This document shows positions 1-8,388 of a stretch of 64,000 nucleotides of DNA, piece by piece. The notes beneath the pieces are model-generated. The model was not told the origin of the DNA. It saw only the letters and a program-made list of their open reading frames with translations, and searched no databases. This DNA is from Pseudokordiimonas caeni (GTDB lineage: Bacteria > Pseudomonadota > Alphaproteobacteria > Sphingomonadales > Kordiimonadaceae): contig NZ_JAPPRR010000001.1 in NCBI RefSeq assembly GCF_026719705.1, positions 372,001-436,000 of the forward strand, in the 5' to 3' direction. Within the stretch, counting starts at the first letter, position 1, and every line of letters starts with the position of its first letter. A program made the translations under genes and the position numbers.

Positions 1-1
1 C

Positions 2-187
2 ATGGGGATCAAGACGGTTGATGATCTCGTAAATGCATTGCAAGCCAGCAGTAGCGAGACCGCCCTGTTCAAGTTTGATAACGGGCAGGAACTTGTGATC
101 GCGGTTCCCGAGTACAAAGGGACCAACAACCAGTTCGATGCCGAGGAATTCCATGGCTGGAATATCCTGTTCGCGACCGACACATAA
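2..187 (+). CDS. small acidic protein of unknown function (possibly the 3' end of a longer gene)
   Basis: The frame gives 61 residues from an ATG one base inside the window edge to a TAA. Because nothing upstream is visible, neither a ribosome binding site nor a longer N-terminus can be judged, so this may be a complete small protein or the tail of a larger one. It is acidic, has no membrane segment or cysteine motif, and I do not recognise a family. It ends just before a strong hairpin with a T tract, which fits a genuine gene end. Confidence 0.5.
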   Translation: MGIKTVDDLVNALQASSSETALFKFDNGQELVIAVPEYKGTNNQFDAEEFHGWNILFATDT

Positions 188-205
188 GGCGACTGCCTGA
201 TAAAC

Positions 206-241
206 AAAAAGCCCCGCCGGAGCGATCCTGCGGGGCTTTTT
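206..241. terminator. bidirectional Rho-independent terminator
   Basis: Arms AAAAAGCCCCGC and GCGGGGCTTTTT enclose a 12-base loop. The A and T tracts flank both sides, so it can end transcription from the small gene on the plus strand and from the converging PLP-enzyme gene on the minus strand. Confidence 0.9.
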
Positions 242-258
242 CTTGAGGGCAGACTGGC

Positions 259-1548
259 TCAGGCGTGGGAAAGCGCCTGGGCGAGATCGGCGATCAGGTC
301 ATCCGGGTTTTCAACGCCGACCGAGATGCGCAGCATGGAGGGCATGATGCCGAGCCGTTCCTTCACATCGTCCGGTACGTCCGAATGGGTCATCGAATAG
401 GGCGCCTCCATCAGCGTTTCGGTGCCGCCAAGGCTGACGGCAAGCTTGATGATGGTGAGGTTATCGAGCACCCGGAAGGCTGCGGCCTCGTCGCCCTTGA
501 TATCGAAGGCAAAGGTCGAACCGGCCGCAAGGCACTGTTCCTTGTAGATTTTATAGGTCGGGTCACTTTCCTCAAGGAAGCCAAGGTAATGCACCTTGGC
601 GACCTTGGGGTGATCGCGCAGATATTCTGCAATCACGCGCGCGTTTTCGGTGGAGGCCGTCATGCGGAGCTTGAGGGTTTCAAGTGACCGCATCAGGAGC
701 CAGCAGCTATAGGGGTCGCACATGGTGCCAAGGATGGTGCGGAAACCCTGGATGGGGGTCAGCACATCGGCGGCGCCAACAACGGCACCGGCCACCACGT
801 CCGAATGGCCGCCCACATATTTGGTCAGGCTGTAGATCACGATATCGGCGCCGTGGGCGAGCGGCTTCTGCCACAGCGGACCGAGGAAGGTGTTGTCGAT
901 CATGATGACCGGGCGGTGGCCTTGGCTGTCGGCCAACTTGTCGGCCTCGTCGCGGGCGGTATGCAGGTCAATCAGGTCGTTTGTCGGGTTGGCGGGCGTT
1001 TCACCATAAATCACCGCAATACGGCCAAGCTTCTTGGCTTGTTCGATGGCAGGCGCCAGCGTCGGCGTGTCGCCGCCTGCTTCAAACTCCACCGATTTGA
1101 TGCCGAAGGACGGCAGGATATTGCGGATCAGATATTCGGTGCCGCCATAGATGGGGGCTGAATGCACGATCACGTCGCCGGGGCGGAGATAGGCAAGCAG
1201 GCTCGTTGCAATCGCCGCCATGCCGGACGAGAAGGAAAGGCCCTTTTCAGCATCTTCCCAAAGCGCCAGCCGGTCTTCGAGCATCTCGAGGTCCGGGTTG
1301 TTGATGCGGCTGTAGATCAGGCCCGGTTCTTCGCCTTGCGCCCGTGCGCGCTTGCCGTAGGCGATCTCGAAAAAGTCTTTCCCGGCCTGCGCCGACTGGA
1401 AAACGAAGGTCGAGGTCATGAAGAGGGGCGCCTTCAGGGCCCCTTCCGACAGCATGGGATCATAGCCATAACCCATCATCTGGGTTTCGGGGCTGAGCTT
1501 GTGGTTGCCGATGGTTTTTTTGCGATAATCGCGACGGCGATCAGTCAT
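259..1548 (-). CDS. cystathionine gamma-synthase family PLP-dependent enzyme
   Basis: This 429-residue protein belongs to the Cys/Met metabolism PLP enzyme family (cystathionine gamma-synthase, cystathionine beta-lyase, methionine gamma-lyase, O-acylhomoserine sulfhydrylase). Visible family features are YSRINNP (79-85), which supplies phosphate-binding residues of the partner subunit, the glycine loop SSGMA (108-112), Asp218 in MIDNTF that contacts the pyridine nitrogen, and the PLP lysine Lys243 in SLTKYVGGHSD. The start is well supported by GGGAGG nine bases upstream. Length is slightly above the usual 380-400 because of an extended N-terminus. Which member reaction it catalyses cannot be decided from these motifs; no other methionine or cysteine gene is adjacent. 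It is monocistronic and divergent from the MFS gene. Confidence 0.9.
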   Translation of the reverse strand: MTDRRRDYRKKTIGNHKLSPETQMMGYGYDPMLSEGALKAPLFMTSTFVFQSAQAGKDFFEIAYGKRARAQGEEPGLIYSRINNPDLEMLEDRLALWEDAEKGLSFSSGMAAIATSLLAYLRPGDVIVHSAPIYGGTEYLIRNILPSFGIKSVEFEAGGDTPTLAPAIEQAKKLGRIAVIYGETPANPTNDLIDLHTARDEADKLADSQGHRPVIMIDNTFLGPLWQKPLAHGADIVIYSLTKYVGGHSDVVAGAVVGAADVLTPIQGFRTILGTMCDPYSCWLLMRSLETLKLRMTASTENARVIAEYLRDHPKVAKVHYLGFLEESDPTYKIYKEQCLAAGSTFAFDIKGDEAAAFRVLDNLTIIKLAVSLGGTETLMEAPYSMTHSDVPDDVKERLGIMPSMLRISVGVENPDDLIADLAQALSHA

Positions 1549-1677
1549 TGGAATATCCCTCCCGGTAGTTAGCCTAGCTTGTCCGCGAAGTTAGTTTCTA
1601 TTGCAACCAAATTGTGAGGGGTCTTGCCAGCCGCCGGAAAAGACGGTCTAAAGGGGCATATCCCATGGAGTGTTCCC

Positions 1678-2892
1678 GTGTCTGCCCAACGTCTCAATGT
1701 CCCGCTGCTGATTCTGGCGCAGGCCTGTTATCTTGCTACCTCGATGACCAGCATCGCCTTCGGCGGCCTTGCAGGCGGCATGCTGGCGGCGGACCCGGCG
1801 TGGGCGACATTGCCAATTTCCCTGACCGTGGTTTCAACCGCACTGGTGACCGGACGCCTGTCGGGCCTGATGCAGCGTACCTCGCGCCAGGCCGGGTTCC
1901 GGCTCGGGGCGCTGGCGGGACTCGTGGGTGCCCTTGTCGCCATGTGGGCGATCTATGATCGCAGCTTTCCGCTCCTGTGCCTGTCGTCCCTTTTGTTCGG
2001 GCCCTTCAACGCCAGCGCCCAGTATTACCGCTTTGCGGCGGGCGAAAGCGTGGCACCGACCGAGGCACCGCGGGCCATGTCCTATGTGCTGCTTGGCGGG
2101 ATCGCGGCGGCCTTCATCGTGCCCGCAGCCACTGGCTGGCTGAATGATGCCTTCATGCCCTACAGTTTCATGGGGGCCTATTTCTTCATCATGCTTGTCA
2201 CGCTTTTCACGCAGGTGCCGATTGCGCTCCTGAAACCGATCGAGGCGCATGCAGCGGCTGCAACGGATGGAAGCACCGGTGACGCCCGTCCCCTGAAGGA
2301 AATCGTGCGTACCAGTGCCTTCATCGCCGCTTTCGTCAACTCGGCCACCGGCTATGCCATGATGGCCTTCGTGATGACGGCGACCCCTCTGGCCATGGAA
2401 AGTTGCGGCCTGTTGCCGGGGCAAAGTGCCTCGGTCATTCAGGGGCATGTGGTTGCCATGTTCCTGCCGAGCCTGTTCACGGGTCGCCTGATCGAACGTT
2501 TCGGCGTAGTTACAATCCTGTTCGCCGGACACTTCTTCTTCCTTCTGGCCTTCGTGCTCGCACTGATGGGGATCGAGGTTTACAATTTTTCGCTCGCGCT
2601 CATCGCGCTCGGTATCGGCTGGAACTTCTGCTTCATCGGCGGGTCGAGCCTGCTGACGCATGTTCACCGCCCATCAGAAAAGGGCCGGGTGCAGGGACTG
2701 AATGAGACCATGGTCTTCACGGTTACCGCCGTGGCGTCGCTCGGTGCCGGCGCCGCCCTTTCGTCCATTGGCTGGGCAGGGATGAACATGCTGACCTTCG
2801 TCTTTCTGGCGTGCGCCTTTGCCGCGACGCTCTATTATATTTTCAAACGTTCGAGATCATCGGAGACCGACCCCACATGCTGTTCGTCCTGA
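1678..2892 (+). CDS. MFS transporter
   Basis: A 404-residue hydrophobic protein with about 12 predicted membrane helices and a polar central loop near residues 195-210, the pattern of the major facilitator superfamily. The substrate is unknown. The GTG at 1678 is preferred because GGAG lies seven bases upstream and the protein then begins just ahead of the first helix; a TTG at 1624 would add 18 unconvincing residues. Its last 16 bases overlap the start of yaaA, so the two are translationally coupled and probably co-transcribed. No regulator or pathway neighbour hints at the cargo; an efflux role is possible. Confidence 0.85.
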   Translation: MSAQRLNVPLLILAQACYLATSMTSIAFGGLAGGMLAADPAWATLPISLTVVSTALVTGRLSGLMQRTSRQAGFRLGALAGLVGALVAMWAIYDRSFPLLCLSSLLFGPFNASAQYYRFAAGESVAPTEAPRAMSYVLLGGIAAAFIVPAATGWLNDAFMPYSFMGAYFFIMLVTLFTQVPIALLKPIEAHAAAATDGSTGDARPLKEIVRTSAFIAAFVNSATGYAMMAFVMTATPLAMESCGLLPGQSASVIQGHVVAMFLPSLFTGRLIERFGVVTILFAGHFFFLLAFVLALMGIEVYNFSLALIALGIGWNFCFIGGSSLLTHVHRPSEKGRVQGLNETMVFTVTAVASLGAGAALSSIGWAGMNMLTFVFLACAFAATLYYIFKRSRSSETDPTCCSS

Positions 2893-3659
2893 GCCCTGCC
2901 AAGAAACTGGACTTTGAGCGCGAGTCACTGGCGAGCGAGGCAACAGAGCCGCGCTTCCTGAAGGATACTGAAACGCTTGTGAAAGCCGCACGGCGGCTGA
3001 AGGCGCGGGACCTGAAGGCCATGATGGGCGTTTCGGACGCGATTGCCGAACTGAACGTGGCGCGTTTCAAGGCGTTCGAACTGCCTTTCACCACCGCCAA
3101 CGCGCGGCCAGCCATCGATGCCTTCCGGGGTGACGTTTATGTGGGGCTCGATCCTGACAGCCTTTCGGACGATGACCGCGCCTTCGCGCAGGATCATGTC
3201 CGGATCCTTTCGGGGCTTTACGGGGTGTTGCGCCCCCTGGACCTGATGCAGGCGTACCGGCTGGAAATGGGCACGAAATTCCACACGCGGCGCGGTGAAA
3301 CGCTCTATGCTTTCTGGGGCGACAAGCTGGCCAAAAGCCTCGACGCCGATGTGAAGGAGCATCATGCCCCGATCATCATCAATCTGGCTTCCACCGAATA
3401 CTGGAAATCGGTGAACCGCAAGGCGCTGAAGGCGCGGGTCATCACGCTCCATTTCAAGGAAGTGGAACCGGACGGGCGGGCACGGGTCATCTCGTTCCTT
3501 GCCAAAAAGGCACGCGGCATGATGGCGCGTTTCGCGGTCGATGGCCGCGTGACCGAGCCCGAAGCCCTGAAAGCGTTCGACCGCGAGGGCTACCGCTTCG
3601 ACCCTGCCGTATCCACCGACGATGACTGGATTTTCAGCCGCCCGGCTGTGGGTCGATAA
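2877..3659 (+). CDS. yaaA: peroxide stress protein YaaA (DUF328/UPF0246)
   Basis: A 260-residue protein that opens with MLFVLSPAKKLDF, the hallmark N-terminus of the YaaA family, and keeps the family length. In Escherichia coli YaaA is induced by OxyR during hydrogen peroxide stress and lowers intracellular unincorporated iron, protecting DNA. The ATG at 2877 sits inside the end of the MFS gene (16-base overlap, different frame), and upstream in-frame codons would run backwards into that gene without a better start. No OxyR site is evident. Function is by family; nothing here shows peroxide regulation. Confidence 0.92.
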   Translation: MLFVLSPAKKLDFERESLASEATEPRFLKDTETLVKAARRLKARDLKAMMGVSDAIAELNVARFKAFELPFTTANARPAIDAFRGDVYVGLDPDSLSDDDRAFAQDHVRILSGLYGVLRPLDLMQAYRLEMGTKFHTRRGETLYAFWGDKLAKSLDADVKEHHAPIIINLASTEYWKSVNRKALKARVITLHFKEVEPDGRARVISFLAKKARGMMARFAVDGRVTEPEALKAFDREGYRFDPAVSTDDDWIFSRPAVGR

Positions 3660-3741
3660 AAGGTTCAGGTAACCGGTTTGTTAGTCGCCTCGGGCGCCGT
3701 TCTCCCCTATACTCCGCACACATTCACACGCTCGTGGGGGG

Positions 3742-4215
3742 ATGACCATGCAATTCACGCTCAATGGGTCTGCCGTTTCGTATGACGGCGACGGCGAGAT
3801 GCCGCTTCTGTGGTATCTGCGCGATCTGGCCGGCCTGACCGGTACGAAATTTGGCTGTGGCGCCGCCCTTTGCGGTGCCTGTACCGTGCATGTGGACGGG
3901 GAAGCCGTGCGCTCCTGCCAGATGCCGATGGAAAGCCTTGACGGCGTTTCAGTGACAACCATCGAAGGCCTGGCGGACGGCGACAAGCTGACCGCGTTGC
4001 AGAAGGCATGGGACGAATTCGGCGTGCCGCAGTGCGGCTATTGCCAGTCGGGCCAGATCATGCAGGCCGAAGCTCTCCTCAAGGAAACACCGAAGCCCTC
4101 TGACGATGAAATCGACGCTGCCATGAGCGGGAATATCTGCCGCTGCGGCACCTATCCGCGCATCCGGGCCGCCATCCGCGCTGTTGCCGATGGTAAGATC
4201 AAGGGAGACATGTGA
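3742..4215 (+). CDS. (2Fe-2S)-binding subunit of a molybdenum hydroxylase (isoquinoline 1-oxidoreductase alpha type)
   Basis: A 157-residue electron-transfer subunit of the xanthine oxidase family. The plant-type ferredoxin cluster is bound by Cys39, Cys44, Cys47 and Cys59, and the second, helical-domain cluster by Cys98, Cys101, Cys133 and Cys135 in the CxxC...CRC pattern. It passes electrons from the molybdenum centre of the next gene to an acceptor. Initiation could instead be at ATG 3748, six bases after a GGGGGG run. The stop codon overlaps the start of the large subunit by one base (TGATG), so translation is coupled. No FAD subunit is encoded here, as is normal for IorAB-type enzymes, which use a different acceptor, often a cytochrome. 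Confidence 0.92.
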   Translation: MTMQFTLNGSAVSYDGDGEMPLLWYLRDLAGLTGTKFGCGAALCGACTVHVDGEAVRSCQMPMESLDGVSVTTIEGLADGDKLTALQKAWDEFGVPQCGYCQSGQIMQAEALLKETPKPSDDEIDAAMSGNICRCGTYPRIRAAIRAVADGKIKGDM

Positions 4216-6473
4216 TGGGTATCATCGAACGTATCTCCACGACCGAAGCCAGCCGCCGCAGCGTTTTGCGCGGCCTTGGCATCACTGGCGGGCTGGTGCT
4301 TGCAGCCCCCTTGGCCGGTGGTTCACTGCAGGCGGTGCTGGCCGGTGCCGACAAGCCGCTTTCCCCTTCGGCCTATCTCGTGATCCAGCCGGATGGCACC
4401 GTGCATATCTTCATCCACCGGGTGGAGATGGGGCAGGGCAGCCGCACCGGACTGCCGCAGGTTGTGGCCGATGAGCTGGATGCGGACTGGGACAGGCTGG
4501 TGTTCGAACCCGCTTACGGCGACACCAAGTTCGGCGACCAGAATACCGACGGCTCCACTTCGATCCGCAAATTCTACGATGCTTTCCGCGAGGCGGGCGC
4601 CACGGCACGCATGCTGCTGGAAGCGGCCGCCGCCAAAAAATGGGGCGTGGCCGCGGCCGACGTGAAAACGGAAAAGCACCGGATCATCAACAAGAAATCC
4701 GGGGCTTCCGGCGACTTTGGCGAATTCGTCGGCCTTGCAGCCGACCTGCCGATGCCGGACCCCAAAACGCTTGTTTACAAAACGAAATCGGCCCGCCGCT
4801 ATATCGGCAAGCCGGTGCGCAACATCTATATGGATGCTTTCCAGCGCGGCACTTCGATCTTCGGGCAGGATGTGCGCCGGGATGGCATGCTGTTCGCCGT
4901 GACGGCCCGCCCGCCTGTAGTGGGTGGCACGGTGAAATCCTACGACGAAGCCGCCGCCAAGGCAGTGCCGGGTGTGGTTGCCGTGGTGGAATTGCCCGCA
5001 CTTGAAGCGCCGTGGGTGTTCAAGCCCAAGGGCGGCGTTGCCGTCGTTGCCACCAATACATGGGCGGCGATGAAGGGCCGTGATGCCCTGAATATCCAGT
5101 TCGAGGCCGGCCCCAACGGCAGCTATAACACCACCGAATACGAAGCCGGGCTCTGGAAATCGGTGGACGCGCCTACCAACGTGCGGCGCAAGCGCGGCGA
5201 TGCTGCCGCCGCCATCAAGGATGCGGAGAAGGTGCTGACGGGCGACTATTTCGTGCCCCACCTGCACCATGCGCCGATGGAACCGCCTGCTGCTACCGCT
5301 GAATGGGTGGACGGCAAGCTGCATATCTGGACAAGCTGTCAGGATCCGCAGTCGGTGCAGAATACGGTGGCACCCTTCGTGGGTGAAAAGCCGGAGGATA
5401 TCCGCGCCACGGCCACGCTCCTGGGCGGGGCGTTCGGCCGCAAATCCAAACCCGATTTCGCGGTTGAGGCAGCTCTTTGTGCCAAGGCTGTCGGCAAGCC
5501 GGTGAAGATGGTGTGGACGCGCGAGGATGACGTCCGCAACAGCTTCTATCACACGATTTCGGCCCAGCGCGTCTCCGTGGGACTGGATGCCAAGGGCAAG
5601 GCCACGGCATGGCGCCATGTGGCGGCTTATCCCTCGATCAGTGCGACCTTCAATCCGGCGGCGAAAGAGCCTTCAAGCGGCGAAATGGGGCTAGGCCTTA
5701 CCGACCTGCCGTTTGACCTGCCGAACCTGTCGATCGAGACGGGCGAGGCTGAAGCCCATGTGCGGATCGGCTGGATGCGGTCGGTGACCAATATCCAGCA
5801 GGCTTTCGCCATCGGCTCCATGGTTGATGAAGTGGCTGTGGCAACTGGCAAGCGCACCGACAAGGTCTGGCACGACCTGATCGGCAGCGACCGCCAGATC
5901 GACCCGTCGAAGGACGGGGCCGAGTATGGCAACTATGGCGAAACGCTGGAGCGCCATCCGATCGATACGGGGCGCTTGAAAACCGTGCTCGACAAGGTCG
6001 TCAAAATGTCCGGTTACGGCAAGAAACTGCCGAAGGGCCGGGGCATGGGCATCAGCGTTCACCGGAGCTTCGTGTCTTATGTTGCCTGTGCCATCGAAGT
6101 TTCGGTGGCGGACGGCATGGCCAAAGCAGAAAAGATCTGGATCGCCATCGATTGCGGCACCGCCGTGAACCCGGACCGGGTGAAGGCGCAGATGGAAGGC
6201 GCGGTGATCTTCGGCCTTTCCATCGCCCAGCACGGCGAGATCACGGCCGAGAATGGCGCTATTGTGCAGGGTAACTTCGATGATTATCCGGTGCTGCGGA
6301 TCGATGAAGCCCCGCGCGAATTCCATGTGGAAATCATCCCGTCGGATGCCGTGCCCGGTGGTGTGGGCGAACCCGGCGTGCCGCCCGTCGCACCGGCCTT
6401 CACCAACGCGATCTTCGCGGCAACAGGCAAGCGTATCCGCCGCCTGCCGCTGAAAGACCAGTTGAACGCCTGA
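4215..6473 (+). CDS. molybdopterin-binding subunit of a molybdenum hydroxylase (isoquinoline 1-oxidoreductase beta type)
   Basis: A 752-residue catalytic subunit that binds the molybdenum cytosine dinucleotide cofactor. It begins with a twin-arginine signal, SRRSVLRG (about residues 14-21), followed by a hydrophobic run, so the folded holoenzyme is likely exported to the periplasm with the small subunit. Features include [12 protein letters not shown] in the N-terminal half, GGAFGRK in the middle, and the C-terminal GGVGEPG whose glutamate is the proposed active-site base of the family. Two aldehyde-oxidase-type modules make up the chain. The start ATG at 4215 is seven bases after AGGGAG. Substrate is unknown: IorAB relatives act on N-heterocycles or aldehydes. 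No XdhC-type maturation gene is adjacent. Confidence 0.9.
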   Translation: MGIIERISTTEASRRSVLRGLGITGGLVLAAPLAGGSLQAVLAGADKPLSPSAYLVIQPDGTVHIFIHRVEMGQGSRTGLPQVVADELDADWDRLVFEPAYGDTKFGDQNTDGSTSIRKFYDAFREAGATARMLLEAAAAKKWGVAAADVKTEKHRIINKKSGASGDFGEFVGLAADLPMPDPKTLVYKTKSARRYIGKPVRNIYMDAFQRGTSIFGQDVRRDGMLFAVTARPPVVGGTVKSYDEAAAKAVPGVVAVVELPALEAPWVFKPKGGVAVVATNTWAAMKGRDALNIQFEAGPNGSYNTTEYEAGLWKSVDAPTNVRRKRGDAAAAIKDAEKVLTGDYFVPHLHHAPMEPPAATAEWVDGKLHIWTSCQDPQSVQNTVAPFVGEKPEDIRATATLLGGAFGRKSKPDFAVEAALCAKAVGKPVKMVWTREDDVRNSFYHTISAQRVSVGLDAKGKATAWRHVAAYPSISATFNPAAKEPSSGEMGLGLTDLPFDLPNLSIETGEAEAHVRIGWMRSVTNIQQAFAIGSMVDEVAVATGKRTDKVWHDLIGSDRQIDPSKDGAEYGNYGETLERHPIDTGRLKTVLDKVVKMSGYGKKLPKGRGMGISVHRSFVSYVACAIEVSVADGMAKAEKIWIAIDCGTAVNPDRVKAQMEGAVIFGLSIAQHGEITAENGAIVQGNFDDYPVLRIDEAPREFHVEIIPSDAVPGGVGEPGVPPVAPAFTNAIFAATGKRIRRLPLKDQLNA

Positions 6474-6495
6474 CGGTAGCGCCCATCAGAAACGC

Positions 6496-6528
6496 AAAGG
6501 CCGCCCCGGTAACCCGTGGGCGGCCTTT
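6496..6528. terminator. bidirectional terminator between the hydroxylase and PEP-CTERM genes
   Basis: Arms AAAGGCCGCCC and GGGCGGCCTTT surround an 11-base loop. The site lies between two converging genes (ends at 6473 and 6546), so it can serve both strands, although the T tracts are short. Confidence 0.8.
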
Positions 6529-6545
6529 CAGTTGCGGATTAATTT

Positions 6546-7313
6546 TCAGGCAAGCCGCAACTGACGGCGCCGTGACGCCATGCCGGCAAGGCCGAAGCCC
6601 ATGATCATCATCAGCCAGGTCGCAGGCTCGGGGATGCCGCCAACCAGGCTCAGGTCCACCACATCGGTCAGCAGAATATTGTTGAGATAGGCGTAGCCGC
6701 TGTTATTGCTGAAGGCGAAGGACAGGCTGCCCGAGCCACCCGTCTGCCCGCCGGACAGCGCGACCGTGTTGAAGTCCGAGAGATTTTCGATCCCGGTGCC
6801 GGACCAGAGCTGGTGGTTCACGTTGCTGCCACCGCCGCCGCTTGCTGAAAAGGCGAAGGTCGTGAGGGTAAGGCCTGAATCGAGGACAATATCCGCCCCC
6901 GCATTAACCGACGCCTTGTCCTTGGTGTCGTACCTGACATAACTGCAGTTGTAGGGATTGCAGATATTCCGGCTTTGGTCCTGAATGCCGTCAGTGAATG
7001 TGAGGCCGTTCGCCCCATCCATGCCATATGTCCAGCTGAGGTCGCCAAAGGTCACTTCAAGGGACAGATAGCCATAGTGGGCATAGTCGAAGATGCCAGT
7101 GCCCGAGTTGCTGCCGCTGCCGGTGGCAGCGGTTGTTGTGTCGACGGTCAGGACAGCACTGAAGCTGTCACCGTTCCCGAACGGTGTTTCGATGCCATAA
7201 TAGTTTCCGCCGGTTACATCGCCCGTGAAATGAAATTCGGTGGCGGCGCTTGCCGTATGGGTGCCGGTCAGCAGGCAAGCTGCAACGGCCAAGGTCTTGC
7301 GATCGAAAAACAT
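6546..7313 (-). CDS. secreted PEPxxWA-CTERM sorting domain protein
   Basis: A 255-residue exported protein of otherwise unknown function. Residues 1-23 form a signal peptide ending in TASA. The C-terminus has the exosortase recognition pattern: IPEPATW, a hydrophobic helix (LMMIMGFGLAGMA) and a basic tail SRRRQ. Such proteins are cleaved and anchored or released by exosortase/EpsH, which is not in this window. The middle is rich in Gly, Ser, Thr and Asn, and a pair CNPYNC may form a disulfide. The ATG at 7313 is chosen because AGGAG lies eight bases upstream and the signal peptide starts there. It is divergent from a LuxR-type gene. Confidence 0.88.
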   Translation of the reverse strand: MFFDRKTLAVAACLLTGTHTASAATEFHFTGDVTGGNYYGIETPFGNGDSFSAVLTVDTTTAATGSGSNSGTGIFDYAHYGYLSLEVTFGDLSWTYGMDGANGLTFTDGIQDQSRNICNPYNCSYVRYDTKDKASVNAGADIVLDSGLTLTTFAFSASGGGGSNVNHQLWSGTGIENLSDFNTVALSGGQTGGSGSLSFAFSNNSGYAYLNNILLTDVVDLSLVGGIPEPATWLMMIMGFGLAGMASRRRQLRLA

Positions 7314-7398
7314 GTTTTCGTCTCCTTTTGGTGCGCTTCTTTGCCTGAGGGTACGCGTGCGATTACTGCCCAAATTTCGTAAAATTCTTATTGCTTCC

Positions 7399-7445
7399 AT
7401 GGTTAACCTTGGCGCAGAGGCACGACAATCTATGAAAAATCATAG
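7399..7445. promoter_or_regulatory. lux-box-like dyad and GGTTAACC motif in the PEP-CTERM/luxR intergenic region
   Basis: In the 216-base divergent spacer there is an inverted repeat CTATGA-AAAA-TCATAG at 7430-7445, whose arms extend imperfectly outward (AAT against GTT) to about 22 bases, the size of a lux box. A further CCTATG half-site occurs at 7469-7474. Separately, GGTTAACC at 7401-7408 resembles a CtrA half-site (TTAACCAT when read on the minus strand). Binding by either regulator is inference. Confidence 0.45.
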
Positions 7446-7529
7446 GTTTCGCCCTGATTGTGTTGCGTCCTATGTCTCGTTTCGTAAACTGGCTCGGGGA
7501 AAAGTTTGCGAGTGAGCAAGGCTGGTGGC

Positions 7530-8309
7530 ATGGCCGATGGAAGGCTGAACGGGGCACTGGGGCGGTATCTCAGTCTCCTTATGGATGATCAGGCGGATGT
7601 GGATGCCCGGTTTCGCGGGCTATGCGAGCTTGCAGCCAGTTTCGGCTTCGAGGTGACGAACCTTGGTATTGCGACGCGCGACATCAGGGGCGAACAGCAG
7701 GCCGTCATCATGTCCAACATGTCGGATGACTGGATGGACGAATATAATGGCCGCCGCTTCGACAAGCTCGATTACGCCGTCGAGAAAATCCTGAAACCCG
7801 CCGAACCCGGCGTCATCAACAGTGTCCAGTGGGATGCGGTGCCGCTCAGCCGCGCTGACCATGTCGCGGAAGGCACACAGGAAGTGCTGGCAGGGGCCGC
7901 CGACGCCGGCATGAAATTCGGTCTCGGCTTCGGGGTGCAGTCGGCGTCGGCGACCAACGGCATCGAAAGCTTTGTCGTTGCCTTCGGTGGCAACGAGAAG
8001 GGCGCGGGTTATACCGAGCGCAGCGAGCTTGCCGAATCCCTTCTTGTGACAGCCGCCCTTTCGCTGGCGCCCAGCCTCGAGCCCGTGGCGGCCCGCAAGC
8101 GTGATGGCGGCATCAGCCTCAGCCCGCGCGAGATGGATGTGCTGCTTTATATGGGGGTTGGCATGCGGGCGGACCGGATATCCGAAAAGCTCGGCATCGC
8201 CAAGGTAACTGTGGATCTGCATGCTCGCCGCGCGCGCGAAAAGCTTGGGGCACGCACCATGCCCGAAGCTATCGCCAAGGCCATCCGCTACGGCTTCATC
8301 AGGCCCTGA
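7530..8309 (+). CDS. LuxR-family transcriptional regulator with autoinducer-binding-like domain
   Basis: A 259-residue regulator. The N-terminal two thirds resembles the autoinducer-binding fold: a Trp in DDWMDEY, an Asp in KLDYAV, a Trp in VQWD and the glycine-rich FGLGFGV stretch sit where LuxR/TraR proteins keep ligand-contacting residues, although the Pro after Asp is replaced by Tyr. The C-terminal helix-turn-helix of the LuxR class starts at LSPREMDVL and ends with RAREKLGAR. No luxI homologue is visible, so it would be a LuxR solo that senses foreign or non-lactone signals. ATG 7530 has AAGG eight bases upstream; GTG 7512 is an alternative. It is divergent from a PEP-CTERM gene with a dyad between them. 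Confidence 0.85.
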   Translation: MADGRLNGALGRYLSLLMDDQADVDARFRGLCELAASFGFEVTNLGIATRDIRGEQQAVIMSNMSDDWMDEYNGRRFDKLDYAVEKILKPAEPGVINSVQWDAVPLSRADHVAEGTQEVLAGAADAGMKFGLGFGVQSASATNGIESFVVAFGGNEKGAGYTERSELAESLLVTAALSLAPSLEPVAARKRDGGISLSPREMDVLLYMGVGMRADRISEKLGIAKVTVDLHARRAREKLGARTMPEAIAKAIRYGFIRP

Positions 8310-8388
8310 GGCGATAATCCCCGCAATCCCCTTGCCGCCTGCCCCGCCGCCCCGTATAAGGCGCGGCGACTGCGACGGAGTGATTTTC

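Noticed and set aside
1549-1625. Possible SAM riboswitch upstream of the PLP-dependent sulfur enzyme
   Set aside because: The 77-base leader does not show the SAM-I, SAM-II or SAM/SAH conserved core.
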